Source: Agarophyton chilense (Eukaryota > Rhodophyta > Florideophyceae > Gracilariales > Gracilariaceae). Taken from it: a stretch of 64,000 bases of DNA. Below, piece after piece: positions 1-10,454 of the stretch. The notes beneath the pieces were generated by a model that ran no database searches, was not told where the DNA came from, and saw only the letters and a list, made by a program, of their open reading frames with translations. The stretch's first letter is position 1. Every line of letters begins with the position of its first letter. Made by a program: the position numbers and the translations under genes. The stretch is taken from positions 806,001 through 870,000 of the forward strand of contig JARGXX010000100.1 in assembly GCA_030374765.1 (NCBI GenBank), given 5' to 3'.

Positions 1-1263
1 GAACGGAGTTCGGTTTGGTTAGTGGGGGTTTTAGCCGCTCGGATAGCATCTCGGGTCCTTGTGGAGACCTGCAGCTTGCCCGGGCGGATAACGTGACCCA
101 AATAGTCGACAGTACCGCTGAAGAATTGACACTTATCCAAACGGAGAGTGATACCGGCCGATCGGAGTGATGAAAGAATGGTCCGAACATGGTCGAAATG
201 CTCTGAAACCGTGTGGGAGTAGATTATAACGTCATCCAGATAGACCAACGCGTATTGCCACTTGACGCGGGACAGTATGATGTCCAAGGCCCGTTGAAAT
301 GTGGCGGGGGCGTTCTTCAAACCGAACGGCATTCGAACATACCTGTACAGTCCCATATGAGACGTGAACGTTGTTTTATCCCAATCGGCTTCATCCACCT
401 CGGTCTCCCAATAGACGCTGTTCGCCTTTTGCTTCTCCAAGCGAATCGATGCATTCGTCCATTCTCGGTAGTGGGTAAGTATCCCAAACGGTGACTGCGT
501 TTAGTCGACGGTATTCCACACAGAAGCGTAAACTTCCGTCTTTCTTTTGAGCGAACACAACCGGACTGGCCCACTCGGCCGAAGAAGGCTCAATTACACC
601 GAGCTCCAACTGCTTGGTGACCTCCTTGCGTTCGAGTTCGCGACGCGCCGGACCCGCACGGTATGGCATCTGGTATATCGGCTTTGTACCAGGTTCCAAT
701 TGGATCCTGTGCTTCGCTGCCGCGATACGGCCCAGATGGCCGTTCCACATGTCCCGAAACGGTTTGAGGAGCTCAATGACCCTTTCTCGTTCGGATTCGA
801 ATTCGGGGGACAACTGGACCTTGGCGATCCAGTCGTCTTCTGCGTCAGGCGTTGGCTTTTGTTCGGTGGGCTTCGACACGTCCGAAACGGAAATAGATGC
901 GTCGTTGGGGCCCCCCTCCTTAGTTTCGTCGCTCCGAGACGGAAAGTCGGGTGTTATTAATGCGACGGGGGAGGGTAACGCCAGGCCGATGAATTTGCCT
1001 TTGTGAAGGCGAACCGAACGATCGGAAAAGTTAGCTACCTGAACGTAGAATGCCACGTCCCGTCGGATTTCCATTACCCCGTTAGCCAAGAGGGTTAACT
1101 CCTCTTTATGAGCGGAGCGGTGATGTCCTTGGATAAACATGAGGCCAGCGGCACGGGAGGTTACCAATACATGAGATTCCGACATTGGTGGTATATAAAC
1201 CGGGCGGGCGACACGAATCTTGTTCGACGGAGGTTCCGGAACGGTAGCTTGGGCTTGTAGCAT
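1..1263 (-). pseudogene. G1 reverse transcriptase, broken and running off the window
   Basis: The reading frame 1263-391 carries a linker (VARPVYIPPMSESHVLVTS) and the start of a gypsy RT (VIEPSSAEWASPVVFAQKKD, LRFCVEYRRLN, DTYPLPRMDECIDSLGEA). Just after SLGEA the frame is lost: a segment of about six codons expected in gypsy RTs is missing, and the homology resumes in another frame (TFTSHMGLYRYVRMPFGL, ALVYLDDVIIYS) down to base 1. The catalytic LDD box is therefore present but out of frame. The remaining RT, RNase H and integrase lie beyond the window. Plus-strand open frames across this region are shadows. Confidence 0.8.
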
Positions 1264-1302
1264 AGATTGCCCCGACGGGGTTGAGCTCTGCCCGGACGCG
1301 GA

Positions 1303-1719
1303 TTATATCGTTACGGGGGGCGAGTTGCGTAGTACAACAATTCGTTTCGGAGGTAGTATCGCCAAAACGTACTTGTCTATGAAAGACGTGCCGAGTATGC
1401 AGCTGGCAGCGAGATTGCTGGCTACCATAAACTGAACCCGGATGGTCAGCGCTCCAAGCTGGACAAGGAGGGGTACGACCCCCAATATGTCCATTCGGTT
1501 GCGAGACGCATCCGTAATGTTATCCACCGACCGGGGTTGCAACTGCCCTCGCCAGTGGGGAGGAAGGTGCCGCTCGTGGATGAGGTTCGGACCCGCGCCA
1601 GTGTCCAGTACACCTGTAAGTGGAAACTTTACCGATCGGTAGAAGCCGACGGAGAAATTCACTTTATAGTGCAAACTGTTTACCAACATTACTGGCGCGG
1701 CCGGATCGGTTTCATCCAA
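1303..1719 (-). CDS. G1 aspartic protease region
   Basis: The retropepsin-like domain of the G1 polyprotein is marked by LDTGAGPNLIHERHLP, the DTGA active-site loop. It is followed by a flap-like hydrophobic segment and ILGTSFIDKYVLAILP, the second hydrophobic signature of gypsy proteases. It is part of pol rather than a free gene: coding continues upstream in the same frame to about 1790 and downstream into the RT linker. The same DTGAGPN box occurs in G4 (53546-53199) and in degenerate form in G2 (VLGAGVGPDLV). The catalytic Asp is present here. Confidence 0.7.
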   Translation of the reverse strand: MDETDPAAPVMLVNSLHYKVNFSVGFYRSVKFPLTGVLDTGAGPNLIHERHLPPHWRGQLQPRSVDNITDASRNRMDILGVVPLLVQLGALTIRVQFMVASNLAASCILGTSFIDKYVLAILPPKRIVVLRNSPPVTI

Positions 1720-2009
1720 AGCGTCTACAGGGCGTCGCTCCGTCAGGTCGGAGGTCGTACCCGTGTATTCCGCTTCTGTGAGGCTTTCCGGCCTAGGAGA
1801 GTCGTGCGCCTCTACACGCTCTCCTCGGCTTTTTCCTGTTCCATAACGGGCTGAGCTGGAGGTAGCTCGCCACTCGTAGCTCGCGGGGGCTCTTTCTGTA
1901 TGAGCATAACCGGCCGGGGTGAGCTAGCGCGGAATGGGGTAGCCCGTGCAGGGTTGCCCGAGCGTACGACAGTAGAGACCCGAGCGGAGCCATTAGTACC
2001 ATCACGGTT

Positions 2010-3497
2010 TTAGTATCCCTCTTCACGACGGAGTTGGTAGTTTCTCTCCCATGCGGCCAGTAAGTCTTCCCGGACGCCCGGAGGTACCATTTGACAGCAG
2101 TTGGGCTCCCGCGAGAAGCAGATCCGGCACGGTCGATTCACTAACTGACCGGGCGGTGCCGTACTAACCGAAGGCGTCTGGCCGGTACCTGGGGTCATAG
2201 CTTGTGCCGTGCGGTATGTGCCCGAGTTGGAAAAGGTCGACGACGACGGTGTTGTCGGGACCGACGGGGTGGAGCTTCCACGTCCAAAGGCGAGAATGGC
2301 TTCGCCATCTTCCGAGTCGGTGTCAAAGGACTCCGTTGGGGTCCCCACGCTCAGGACTTTCCGTGCGGAACTCCGGAGAGTGATCAGCTTCGTGCCGGGC
2401 GGTGTCTCGGTCCGGACGGACTGGCGTCTAGGCGAGCGGTGGGTATCCCCGTAGTACTCGGCGTATCGGGCGAGTGCGTCGTATCCGATGTGGGGATGAG
2501 ACGTGAGATGATTTCTCACCTTCGCCCGTATGGCGGGAAGCAACCCCTCTACGAAGATAGACTTCAACCTCCGGTCGGAAAAGACATTGCCGCAGCGGAG
2601 GGCCTTCGTCCACAGTTTCTGAGAGTATTCCGTTTCGGACATTCCCGAGGACTGGTGGTACAGAATAACCTCCGAGTAGGCGTCGGCAATGACTTCATCC
2701 GTGGCGTACGTAGTCAACAGAAGGTTGACGAGTTCCGAGTACGTACGGAGCATTTCGCTGCGCCGCACGTCAACGGCGCCCGTTTCTCCCAAGAGGCGAG
2801 ACTGGATCAACGCGTGAGCCGGTCCGGTCAGGTAGAATTGGAAGCACCAGAGTGCTGCTCCCTCGGACAGTCCGTTGTGGTTGCAGGCTGTTTTAAACCG
2901 CTGCAAGAAGATCAGAACTGAAATAGCGTCAGCTCCGGAGAAGGAATGTCCCTTCATCTGGACATTCAACTTCTTTTGGTAGCGCGCGATTCCCCGCGCT
3001 ACCTTCGAGTTGTACTTCCGACTACGGTCGTTGAACCGGTACGTACGGTAGTCCACCACCTTGGTGAACAGTTCGTTCAGCGGCTTGATGCGCCTGGGTG
3101 CAGATTTCTCCGAACGGGAACGATACCGGTCGGAGCATCTTCTGCGATCAGAACGGTTTGAATCAGAGTCACTGTCAGTCCGGGAAACGGAATCCGAACT
3201 ATCCGAGCGGTCAGAATCAGTGTCCGAAACGGAGGAGCGTCGTTTCTGTCTACGACGACGGCTCTTCCGCGCGCGACGGTGGCGATCCGAATCGGAGTTG
3301 GAATCAGCCCTACCGCCCTTCTTGCGGCGGCCTCTTCCCACGTCATCAGAGGAAGAGTCGTCTGAATCTCCGTTCGGATCATCTCGGCGTGAATTAACCG
3401 GACGGGCTGGGACCATGGGGGCATTCTGCTGTCCCCCTTCATGTGGTTCCAGGGTCCGTTCGGGTTCGTGGTCTGGGGCTACGTCCGGGCGGCCCAT
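2010..3497 (-). CDS. G1 Gag-like protein (495 aa)
   Basis: This is the capsid/nucleocapsid-type protein of G1. Residues about 40-135 are an extreme Arg/Ser/Asp tract (many SDSDSD and RRRR clusters) likely to bind RNA. Residues about 140-340 hold the retrotransposon gag core (YRTYRFNDRS, FSGADAISVLIFLQRFKTA, LLTTYATDEVIADAY). A Cys cluster near the C-terminus (CRICFSREPNCC) sits where a zinc knuckle is expected but lacks the full CCHC spacing. The core is clearly homologous to G2 gag (VDYHTYRLEN, FSGDDPIAIIDFLQRF). It starts at ATG 3497, directly after the ORF1 stop, and ends with TAA at 2012-2010. After this stop the same frame stays open for about 65 more codons towards protease, suggesting a Gag-Pol fusion needing suppression plus a frame change. 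Confidence 0.75.
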   Translation of the reverse strand: MGRPDVAPDHEPERTLEPHEGGQQNAPMVPARPVNSRRDDPNGDSDDSSSDDVGRGRRKKGGRADSNSDSDRHRRARKSRRRRQKRRSSVSDTDSDRSDSSDSVSRTDSDSDSNRSDRRRCSDRYRSRSEKSAPRRIKPLNELFTKVVDYRTYRFNDRSRKYNSKVARGIARYQKKLNVQMKGHSFSGADAISVLIFLQRFKTACNHNGLSEGAALWCFQFYLTGPAHALIQSRLLGETGAVDVRRSEMLRTYSELVNLLLTTYATDEVIADAYSEVILYHQSSGMSETEYSQKLWTKALRCGNVFSDRRLKSIFVEGLLPAIRAKVRNHLTSHPHIGYDALARYAEYYGDTHRSPRRQSVRTETPPGTKLITLRSSARKVLSVGTPTESFDTDSEDGEAILAFGRGSSTPSVPTTPSSSTFSNSGTYRTAQAMTPGTGQTPSVSTAPPGQLVNRPCRICFSREPNCCQMVPPGVREDLLAAWERNYQLRREEGY

Positions 3498-4082
3498 TCA
3501 AAACTTTGGGAGGGGTGGCAACGTCGCCGATGCCGTGTAAACTGCCAGTCGGTCTTCCTTATTTCCTTTTCCAAACCCGATCGGTGTCAACTGCTGCAGC
3601 ACCTCTTCGACGGTCTGGCGCACCATCGGGGAGATGATTTCGGAGTCCTGTAGGCGCTCGTGCAGATAACGCTCAACCCGAACGGGAACACGGGACTCGA
3701 TCTCGGTCTTGACCTTATAGTGCCAATACGGTTCAAGTTCCTTCCACAGTTCTGCAAGCGTCCGCGGAGGGCTATTCGGAGGGTCCTGTCTGATCGGAGC
3801 GGGGGACTGCTGGGCAGCCCCTGCAGCGGCCGAACTCACTGGGGGGCTTTCGTGCCGTGCGGATGAGGAAGCGGAGGGCCCAGGGGGTCTCGAGGTTTTT
3901 CGGACGAGAACCTCGGGGTTCCCAAGGGGGAATTCCAGGGTAGGTGCAGTGCTGCGGGTGCTGCGGCGGCCAACCGAAGCGGTGCCCGAAGCGGTCTGCA
4001 GGGGTCGCTCGCCGGACGGAGCCAATTCTTTTTCGACATCAACCCGTGCGGTCGAATCCACGTTTGCGTCACGGGACTGCAT
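3498..4082 (-). CDS. G1 ORF1, N-terminal gag-like protein (194 aa)
   Basis: This is the first ORF of G1, starting at an ATG (4082) 56 bp inside the primer-binding site. The N-terminal two thirds are rich in Pro, Ser, Ala and Arg and look disordered. Residues from about 125 form a charged helical stretch (motifs ELWKELEPYW and ERYLHERLQ) that could mediate multimerisation. No enzymatic domain is visible. It ends with TGA at 3500-3498, immediately followed in the same frame by the ATG of gag, so gag could be made by stop readthrough or reinitiation. G4 has a comparable ORF1 (55792-55145) and G2 a shorter one (19854-20270). The role is inferred from position. Confidence 0.6.
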   Translation of the reverse strand: MQSRDANVDSTARVDVEKELAPSGERPLQTASGTASVGRRSTRSTAPTLEFPLGNPEVLVRKTSRPPGPSASSSARHESPPVSSAAAGAAQQSPAPIRQDPPNSPPRTLAELWKELEPYWHYKVKTEIESRVPVRVERYLHERLQDSEIISPMVRQTVEEVLQQLTPIGFGKGNKEDRLAVYTASATLPPLPKF

Positions 4083-4137
4083 CGCGTGACTCCTTTTCCA
4101 GATCTGATCTAACCCGTTTGGTAAACACGAATCCCAC

Positions 4138-4155
4138 TTCTAAGTCGGGAGACCA
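4138..4155 (-). other. Primer-binding site of G1
   Basis: On the minus strand, directly inside the LTR, the sequence begins TGGTCTCCCGACTTAGA. TGG pairs with the CCA tail of a tRNA, and the next bases fit the acceptor end of eukaryotic tRNA-Tyr (yeast tRNA-Tyr ends GGGAGACCA). The same site occurs in G4 (56004-55987) and, for 12 bases, in G2 (19727-19740). Confidence 0.7.
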
Positions 4156-4156
4156 A

Positions 4157-4666
4157 TGTGAGATAGCGCCGAAAGGCGTGTAAGTTTCCTAGAGGCGCGA
4201 TCCGTGCGGAGTCCGTAAGCGGGGCGTGCGTGTCACACGAGGCCGGTCGGGGAACGGTAACGCGTGGAGACGAGCGCCAGCACCGGGAGGTCGTAGGGAG
4301 ACTAGGCGGTTGGGAACGTCAGGCGCGATCGAGGTACGCGCGAAGAGTCCGAACGGCTTGTAAACCTGTAGATATCCCGTGCGGAGTAACGCTTCAGGTC
4401 TGCTTTAGAAACGATACTTAGACTAGGACGGTGGTGCTTACCTTTTACTGTTTGGAGGGAGGCGGGGAGCGGAGGTGCATAAGTAGTGTGCACCTCCGAG
4501 CTGCAACCCGCATTACAGTCCGTGGTGGCGCCTGCACCCACGTGGCGGAAATATCACGAGGTGGGGGACGCCAACTACCTACAACTATGCTACGTGTCAA
4601 CCTACTGTACATGTCCGTCCGGTGTGCCATCTTCGCACACGTGTGCAACCAGGCCACTTGCACTCA
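4157..4666 (-). repeat. 5' LTR of gypsy G1
   Basis: About 510 bp lying between the primer-binding site and the copia C1 sequence. Its plus-strand ends are TG at 4157 and CACTCA at 4661-4666, which is the canonical TG...CA in element orientation. The same CACTCA terminus closes the LTRs of G3 (38120) and G4 (56556). It contains a 9-bp palindrome (4471-4479 with 4489-4497) and a CCACGTGG box at 4538-4545. Edges are inferred by comparison with the other elements because the second LTR lies outside the window. Confidence 0.7.
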
Positions 4667-4673
4667 GTCCTGA

Positions 4674-5444
4674 TCACGCCCTTCTTACCTGACAACCCGC
4701 TCGGATTCACTATACTACACCCTGCTCCACACAGCCAAACTAGACGACAAGTATTGGGAAGATGCCGCCAAAGATACAGTCTTTAAATATAACCTATTAC
4801 ACCACTCATCCACCAGTACCTCTCCCTTCCAACAATGGTACGGTACACCCCCAACACTCTCCAGAATTTTCACATTTGGGGAACTAGGTACCATACTGGC
4901 ATATGCAACCAAACAAAAACTACAAACACGAGCCGACCCGGCACGTTATATGCACGCAGTCACCCTTAGACCTATAATGGTACTGAACCTACGAACGCAA
5001 CAATACCAACAAATAAGAGCAGAAGATTTTGTTCCATATCACCAAAAAAACGACCCCACCATCACAGCAGCAAGAGAATTCAAAGCCCGAGCCCTCTCCA
5101 AGCAACCCATACCCACACAAATGCAAGTTCACACGCCTCCCCCAGCCAATCTATATCAAGCTCGACGCTACCCCGATGCTCTAGAATGGCAAAAAGCACA
5201 CAATCTGGAACTCGACAACATCGACCAACACAACAGCATCCGCTGGTTACCCAAGCAATTCATTCCGCCAACGGATTACATCATACCCCTAATGATGCTC
5301 TATAGATATAAACGGTCATCAGAGGGTAACATAAAGCAACGCAAAGCAAGATGCAATCTCCGAGGGGACATGATGAAGCCAGGCCTACACTACAATCCAA
5401 AAATACCACAACCTACACAGCTGACAGAACAACACAACGCCTAA
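4674..5444 (+). pseudogene. C1 integrase C-terminus and RT N-terminus
   Basis: One frame is open from 4674, so an annotated start at ATG 4950 would be artificial. The first 80 codons match the end of the copia integrase core. A Lys/Gln-rich linker (EDFVPYHQKNDPT) leads to the RT entry domain (PDALEWQKAHNLELDNIDQ, RWLPKQFIPP). The frame dies after PTQLTEQHNA and continues one frame over from about 5440. It lacks its upstream half and cannot encode a working integrase. Confidence 0.8.
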
Positions 5445-6700
5445 TCCTCGCTTTACACACAATGCATAACATGCCCCTCGAACTCTTCGACATAAAAAGT
5501 GCTTACCTCCATGAACCTTACCTTCACGATCGACCAATATATGTCAAACAAATGGAGCGGTTTGACTGGACATAAGCTCACAACGGAAAGTACGGTCAAC
5601 TCATTGGCAACCTTTACGGATCGCCGCCAGCCACTTATTATTACAATCATGGACTCAAGACCTTCCTCACCAAATTGGGCTTCATAGCATCGCAGCACGA
5701 CCCTTGCCTTTACATACGGCACACAGACACCGGTATGCTCATCTTCAGCACGGCAATCGACGATGTTTTGGTCCTCGCATCCACCAAGCTTCTCATCGAC
5801 CAATTACATAAGAAACTTCTGCAAAAATACAAGATCAAGAAATTAGGAACCCCCACTCGCTTTCTTAATTGGATTCTCACACATACCACAGATGGATCAC
5901 TTCATGTCTCACAACCAGACGCGATCGAACCAATCCTCGAACAAACGAATATGGACAACTGCAATCCAGCATCAACTCCCTACCATCAACTTAAACCCCT
6001 AGATCAACAATCAGATACCGCAACACTCTCACCTTACGAGGCTTCCAGGTACCGACAGATCCTAGGCGAAATACGATGTCTGGCAGACGGCACGCGTCCC
6101 GACATCACCTACGCCACGAATCGCCTCGCTCAACGCATGCGCCACCCTCAACAGCGTCACTGGCAGAACCTCAATACACTATTACGCTACCTCCAAAGAA
6201 CCAAAACTTATGGTCTACTCTTCAAGAGAGGTAACAAAACCAGCCACCCACTAACCGTATTCAGCGACGCGGACTGTGCAAACGAGAAAAACCGCAAATC
6301 GATAACGGGTACCGGTCACTGTATCAACGACACCCCCCCATATCGTGGCTTTCCAGAAAACAATCAATTGTGGCCTTATGAACGACCAAAGCGGAATACA
6401 TTTCCGCCACTCAAGCCACGCAACACACACAATGGCTACGAAAACTCCTGGACGACACTACAACTTCTCCAACATCTCCCACCGCGCATCAAATCGACAA
6501 CCACTCCGCCGTCATGGTAGCAGAAAATCAAGCCCCGACAAAACGAAGGAAATACATAGACATCTGACATCACTATCTCCAACATCATATCGCTAGTGCG
6601 ACCATCACGCTACACCGAATCCCAACAAAGGATATGACGGCCGACATCTTTACTAAACCGCTCCACAGATCTCGTTTCCATTATCTCCGAAATCGGTTAC
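5440..6700 (+). pseudogene. C1 reverse transcriptase / RNase H
   Basis: RT palm and thumb plus RNase H of copia C1. From about 5440 the frame is continuous to 6520 apart from a TAA after QMERFDWT. Motifs in order: FDIKSAYLHEPYL, GNLYGSPPATYYYNHGLKTF, LGFIASQHDPCLYI, TAIDDVLVLAST (catalytic Asp pair), SPYEASRYRQILGEIRCLAD, RPDITYATNRLAQRM, and VFSDADCANEKNRKS at the start of RNase H. After about 6310 homology hops between frames. The two RT aspartates survive, but the stop and frameshifts make it a pseudogene. Confidence 0.8.
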
Positions 6701-6747
6701 AGGTCTGCCCACGCCCCAGTCAAAAATGCGTTGCAGCAACCGGGGAC

Positions 6748-7410
6748 TGTCAAACACCCTCTTGAAAAAGACTATTGCAACGCCGCATTTTTAGGTGTCA
6801 AACATTACAGTAGAAATATCCTGTACATAAGACACACGACGACAAGATCGAAGAAAAGACGAGTCAGAGCCTTCCTCTCAGAGAACCATTTTTCAAAGAA
6901 CAGGTCGTGCGCTCGAGGTGTACACGTATGCGCCCAGCATTTACTGTTAGTATTCATATTTTCTCTGCAGGTTTTCTATTATGACAGGGTGTTTAGTATA
7001 GTACCCTACACTAGCAATTACCCACCCCACGTCTTCGAGAGGACTACTACCCCTTTGGCGCCTGCTATCTCTATTTTTCGTGTTTTCACCCCTACAGAGG
7101 ATTGTTTCTATTTTTGTTCCTTAGCTACCTTGTCCAAGGTTTCGTTTGCTTCACTTGATGTCAAACTGTTTTGTTCTCTTACTCTCTTGGTACTCTTTTT
7201 TTGTTGGATGGTGATTGTTCTCCAAGTGACGGACTGTACACTCTGGCTTACCATTTCGTGGCTGCCTACCACCTTGAAACAATACCAGTGGACCCAGCCT
7301 TTCCCATTCACACTCTCTGCTTGTCGTACCGGTTTGACTCGGACTTACACCCCGACATCTTCACGCATTTTTCGAGAGGCTCTGTTGTTGTGCTAATCTT
7401 TTAGAGGGGC
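6748..7410 (+). repeat. Probable 3' LTR of copia C1 (right edge uncertain)
   Basis: Directly after the RNase H tail there is a short purine run (CGGGGA, 6741-6746) followed by TGTCAAAC, a plausible polypurine tract and LTR start. The T-rich, non-coding stretch that follows ends where copia family A coding begins at about 7420. No second copy is in the window to fix the right edge. Confidence 0.4.
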
Positions 7411-7419
7411 AGATACTGA

Positions 7420-8700
7420 ATGTTTTCATGTCTCTTGGTATTCTGGGCTTGCAACGAATTGGAAACCGCTACCAAAGACATTAACGACACAATAAACCAT
7501 AAAGGACTGGTTCCGTCTTTACTTTTATTCGAATTACTACCCGAATATTCTTTTGGTCATACTAACTTACTGGATCAAGAAGATCGAATGCAGTTTTTTC
7601 TTACCAGGCGATCCGAAATGGAATTCATTGCAAATGAGATCAAAACCAAGCCAGTCTTCGAATATCTTCTACCATAGGAGGTTATCGTTTTTTATTCCAA
7701 GTTAGAAACTGTTAATTTATCCAGAAAAAATTTATCGTTGGACAAGACGAAAAGAATTAGTTACGAAATTTACTTGGGAAAAAGGGATGGGAAAGAAGTT
7801 TATTATATATCACATAAAAAAATCGTTACAAAAAATCCTCCACATGAGGTTAATTCTCAAAATTCAAACTCAATCCTTCATGATTTTGAAATCATTTTTC
7901 TTTACGTTTTCAAAAGCTTGGGCAAGTACAAGTATGATAAATATCAGAAATGTGATGGCATAAATAACCAAAACCTTGAATCTTGTGACCCAAGAATAAA
8001 CAACCCAAATTCTTGAAAGCAGAAGAAAGGAATTTAAAAGGACTCATCAAACCAGGTAGTTTGGAAGGGTTTTTCAAGAAGTCAAGTACCTGCAGATGCA
8101 AAAATAACCAAATCAGGATTTGTTCTAGCTATGAAAACCCCAAGAACAGATGAAAAATTATACAAAGCCAGAATGGTTGCTCAAAGATTTTTGGACAAAG
8201 AAAAAAAAAAAATTGCTTTGGTCATGATTTTTCTACAGTACGCAACAACAGTATGCGCCTGATCATGTCAAGAGCTGCACTTTTTAACTACAAAGATTGA
8301 AGACATGATCTTACTAAAGCATAAATTGGAAGTAGCCGAGACTTGTTCCGGAAGGTATACATAAAAGCTCCAAAAGATATGGATATTTCTACTCTTGGTG
8401 AAGCCACTTTATAAACTAGCGAATGCATGTGGTTATTGGAATATTATAATAAGGAGCCGATTCTGCCACCAGCTTGGCGTAAACGGAAAAAATATATATA
8501 TACATATATCATGTTTTAACAAGAAATCAGTAAAACTTTTTAAAGAGCTTATTAGTTCATACGGGGAATTTTGAATTATTAATAGAAAAGATTCATTCAT
8601 GAATTTTAAAGATCAGAAAATAGATCGCTTCGAATCAAGAAAAAGAGTAATTGGGCAATTGGAATCTTGTAATATGTAAATATTCATCAAATAGAAATAT
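7420..8700 (+). pseudogene. Copia family A fragment A1 (integrase C-terminus to RT)
   Basis: Degenerate pol of a second copia family. 7440-7680 carries KDINDTINHKGLVPSLLLFE and RSEMEFIANEIKTKP, the region just after the integrase core. 7738-8016 is the linker, rich in Lys and Asn. Near 8090-8240 comes the RT entry (TKSGFVLAMKTPRTDEKLYK, MVAQRFLDKEKK), and near 8340-8400 LFRKVYIKAPKDMDI. Many stops and frame changes are present. The integrase tail matches element A2 on the other strand near 30600-30800, so A1 and A2 are one family. Traces of RT continue weakly to about 8700. Confidence 0.7.
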
Positions 8701-9504
8701 ATTTAAATTCATCAACCTTATTTTATTTGAAGTAAAAAGATCATAAAAAATAGTTCTGTCTTTTTAGAATTTTAAATCTAAAAGAGCAAAGCTAGCATAT
8801 TTTGTCAACATCATTTCAAAAATATGCTTTTATGTTAACAAGAGCGCCTAAATAACATAAAAAATGTTCATCAAGACACACTAAAAACATATGTATGAAG
8901 TAATTCAAGACAGTAGACCTGAACAGTACGAACATGAAATTATACCATTTGTCTTGAATTATGATGCATCCGATTCTAAAATCTCTACTCATTTGAAAAT
9001 ATTGACGATAAACCCTCTCAGATTGGCTAAATTTTTTAGTGGCTTATCGTTGCACCAGATGAAACATAATTCAATATAAGATCTTGAAGAGCGCCGGAGG
9101 GGTAACAAACGTGCTTGGCAGTGACGTTTAGGCTTTTTCGGACTCCTTTGATTTCTCGTACATTTTGAGGTTTGATTTGAAATCTATTCATGAAAAAGCA
9201 TATGCATATAAATGTTCACATATTTCAAACGTTTTTTCGATTTATTAACAAAATCTTCTTTAACTGTAAAAACAATCTCTACAAATTGAGATGAATGCTA
9301 CCCAAAAAGCTGTTGAATGCGATGAAATTTTAGATGTTGTAGATGTTAAATCGAAACACGATCCATCTGATTGTCTACTAAGCAAAATTCCTACGAAGTA
9401 TTTAATTAGATATATTGAACGAGCCTATATGATCACAATATTGAACATTTGATATTTCGAGAAGATTTTTTAACAATCAAGTTTTTAAAAATATGAAAAA
9501 TATA
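8701..9504. other. AT-rich gap without recognisable gene
   Basis: Very A/T-rich sequence with short open frames only (8891-9079 on plus is the longest, 62 codons, no recognisable motif). It probably contains the decayed 3' part of copia A1. I see no RNA gene or promoter that I can support. Confidence 0.5.
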
Positions 9505-9970
9505 TAAATTTATTAAGTTGTTTATTTAACGATAACAAAGTCTCGAGTGAGAAGTTGAACCATTAGTGTTGTTACTGTGATTATGGCTTAATGTCAGGCT
9601 ATCATTTTGTAGGCAACAACTATTTAAAAGCCAGATATTCGTAATTGTGTGGCATTATTATGGCTACATACAACAGGATTGTTCACAGCTATGTTTGTTG
9701 ACAATCATGTTTATGTCCCGGGAACTACTTGAAACTGAGACGAGGGACTTGCTCCTCTCTTTTTTCTCTCGACCATAATCACCACCGTCCAATAAAATAG
9801 CTTCAATTCCTTTAACCTCATCAGCTTCTACATACGCGACTCGCCGTGCCTACGCCGCATACGTCATATATCTCCGAACCGCCGTTTCTACACCTCATAC
9901 GTCGAATTCTTCCGAACTGCCACTCTTACGCCGCCTACTTCGGAATCCTTCGTACCGCCCCCACCGACTA
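9505..9970 (+). repeat. Left arm of a foldback-type repeat (large copy)
   Basis: It matches 46590-47030 over its length: a shared AT-rich entry (GTGAGAAGTTGAA near 9547), a core reading ACAGGATTGTTCACAGCTA (9673-9691), a pyrimidine block and three units of a 38-bp minisatellite (9842-9879, 9880-9917, 9918-9955). The core and the following block recur as an inverted copy at 17380-17495. The two arms enclose about 7.8 kb that carries several genes. Confidence 0.65.
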
Positions 9971-10454
9971 CACCAACACGTGTCGACCTGTTTCGCTGCG
10001 CCGGGCACAACAGGCACCCCCCCACTGCCACTGCAATTTCGACCAGAGCAGTTGCCCTCTAAATCCTCCATTCCAAAGATTGAATTATTTCTCTCTATTT
10101 GAACAGAAATCAGACTTTTTTTGGCAAAAAGTGCACTATTTATGCTCCACGTCCTCAAAAGCTTGAACAAAGCTTTGTTGCTCACCTGCCAAAACTGGTC
10201 TCCAATGTTTGAGAGTTGGCTTTTCCGCATTTGGCTCATGTGTCCGAAGTCCGGAGGCATGCCCCTCGTCTCGCCACGTGCGCGCTTTGACAGTCCACGT
10301 TTATATCAAGAACGTTATTTCTAATTACTGAAAACTTACTCGACTTCCTTCAATCCTTAGGCGTATAACAAAGACTATCGACGAGACCCGGAAAAAGCCC
10401 TGCAACATAGCGCCGTTCATACTCTTCAAAACAGAAAACCGGACAAAGATTATC

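Larger units (their letters stand above)
1..4666 (-). mobile_element. Ty3/gypsy LTR retrotransposon G1, 5' portion
   Basis: Read on the minus strand the order is LTR (4666-4157), primer-binding site (4155-4138), ORF1 (4082-3498), gag (3497-2010), protease (1719-1303) and reverse transcriptase (1263 to the window edge). RNase H, integrase and the 3' LTR would lie left of base 1 and are not visible. The right LTR edge is 8 bp from the point where copia C1 integrase sequence becomes readable, so G1 most likely jumped into C1. Gag and pol are separated by a TAA stop (about 2012-2010) and a frame change near 1795, and the RT has a small frame-breaking deletion, so this copy is probably inactive although its gag is open. 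Confidence 0.85.
4674..6760 (+). mobile_element. Ty1/copia retrotransposon C1, 3' half (pol pseudogene)
   Basis: Copia-type pol starts abruptly at the G1 LTR with late integrase sequence (LLHTAKLDDKYWEDAAKDTV, FGELGTILAYATK). RT follows (DIKSAYLHEPYLHDRPIYVK; active-site box AIDDVLVLA near 5755-5785, with Ile in place of the usual Val), then RNase H (ISWLSRKQSIVAL, ADIFTKPLHRSRFHYLRNRL near 6640-6700). Breaks: a frameshift near 5440, a TAA at about 5573 and several frame changes after 6310. The 5' half (gag, protease, early integrase) is absent on the right side of G1, as expected if G1 split the element. Confidence 0.85.

Noticed and set aside
2202-2921. Open plus-strand frame of 239 codons across G1 gag
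   Set aside because: It mirrors the gag coding strand, has no independent motif, and gag homology with G2 is on the minus strand.
3061-3540. Ser/Glu-rich plus-strand frame (159 codons)
   Set aside because: Complement of the Arg/Ser/Asp repeat tract of gag; low-complexity shadow.
6731-7396. Plus-strand frame of 221 codons after copia C1
   Set aside because: Starts inside the RNase H tail in a wrong frame and runs through T-rich LTR-like sequence, giving a Phe/Leu-rich artefact.
9842-9955. Regular repeats as a CRISPR-like array
   Set aside because: Units are contiguous 38-bp tandem repeats without spacers, in a eukaryotic transposon arm.
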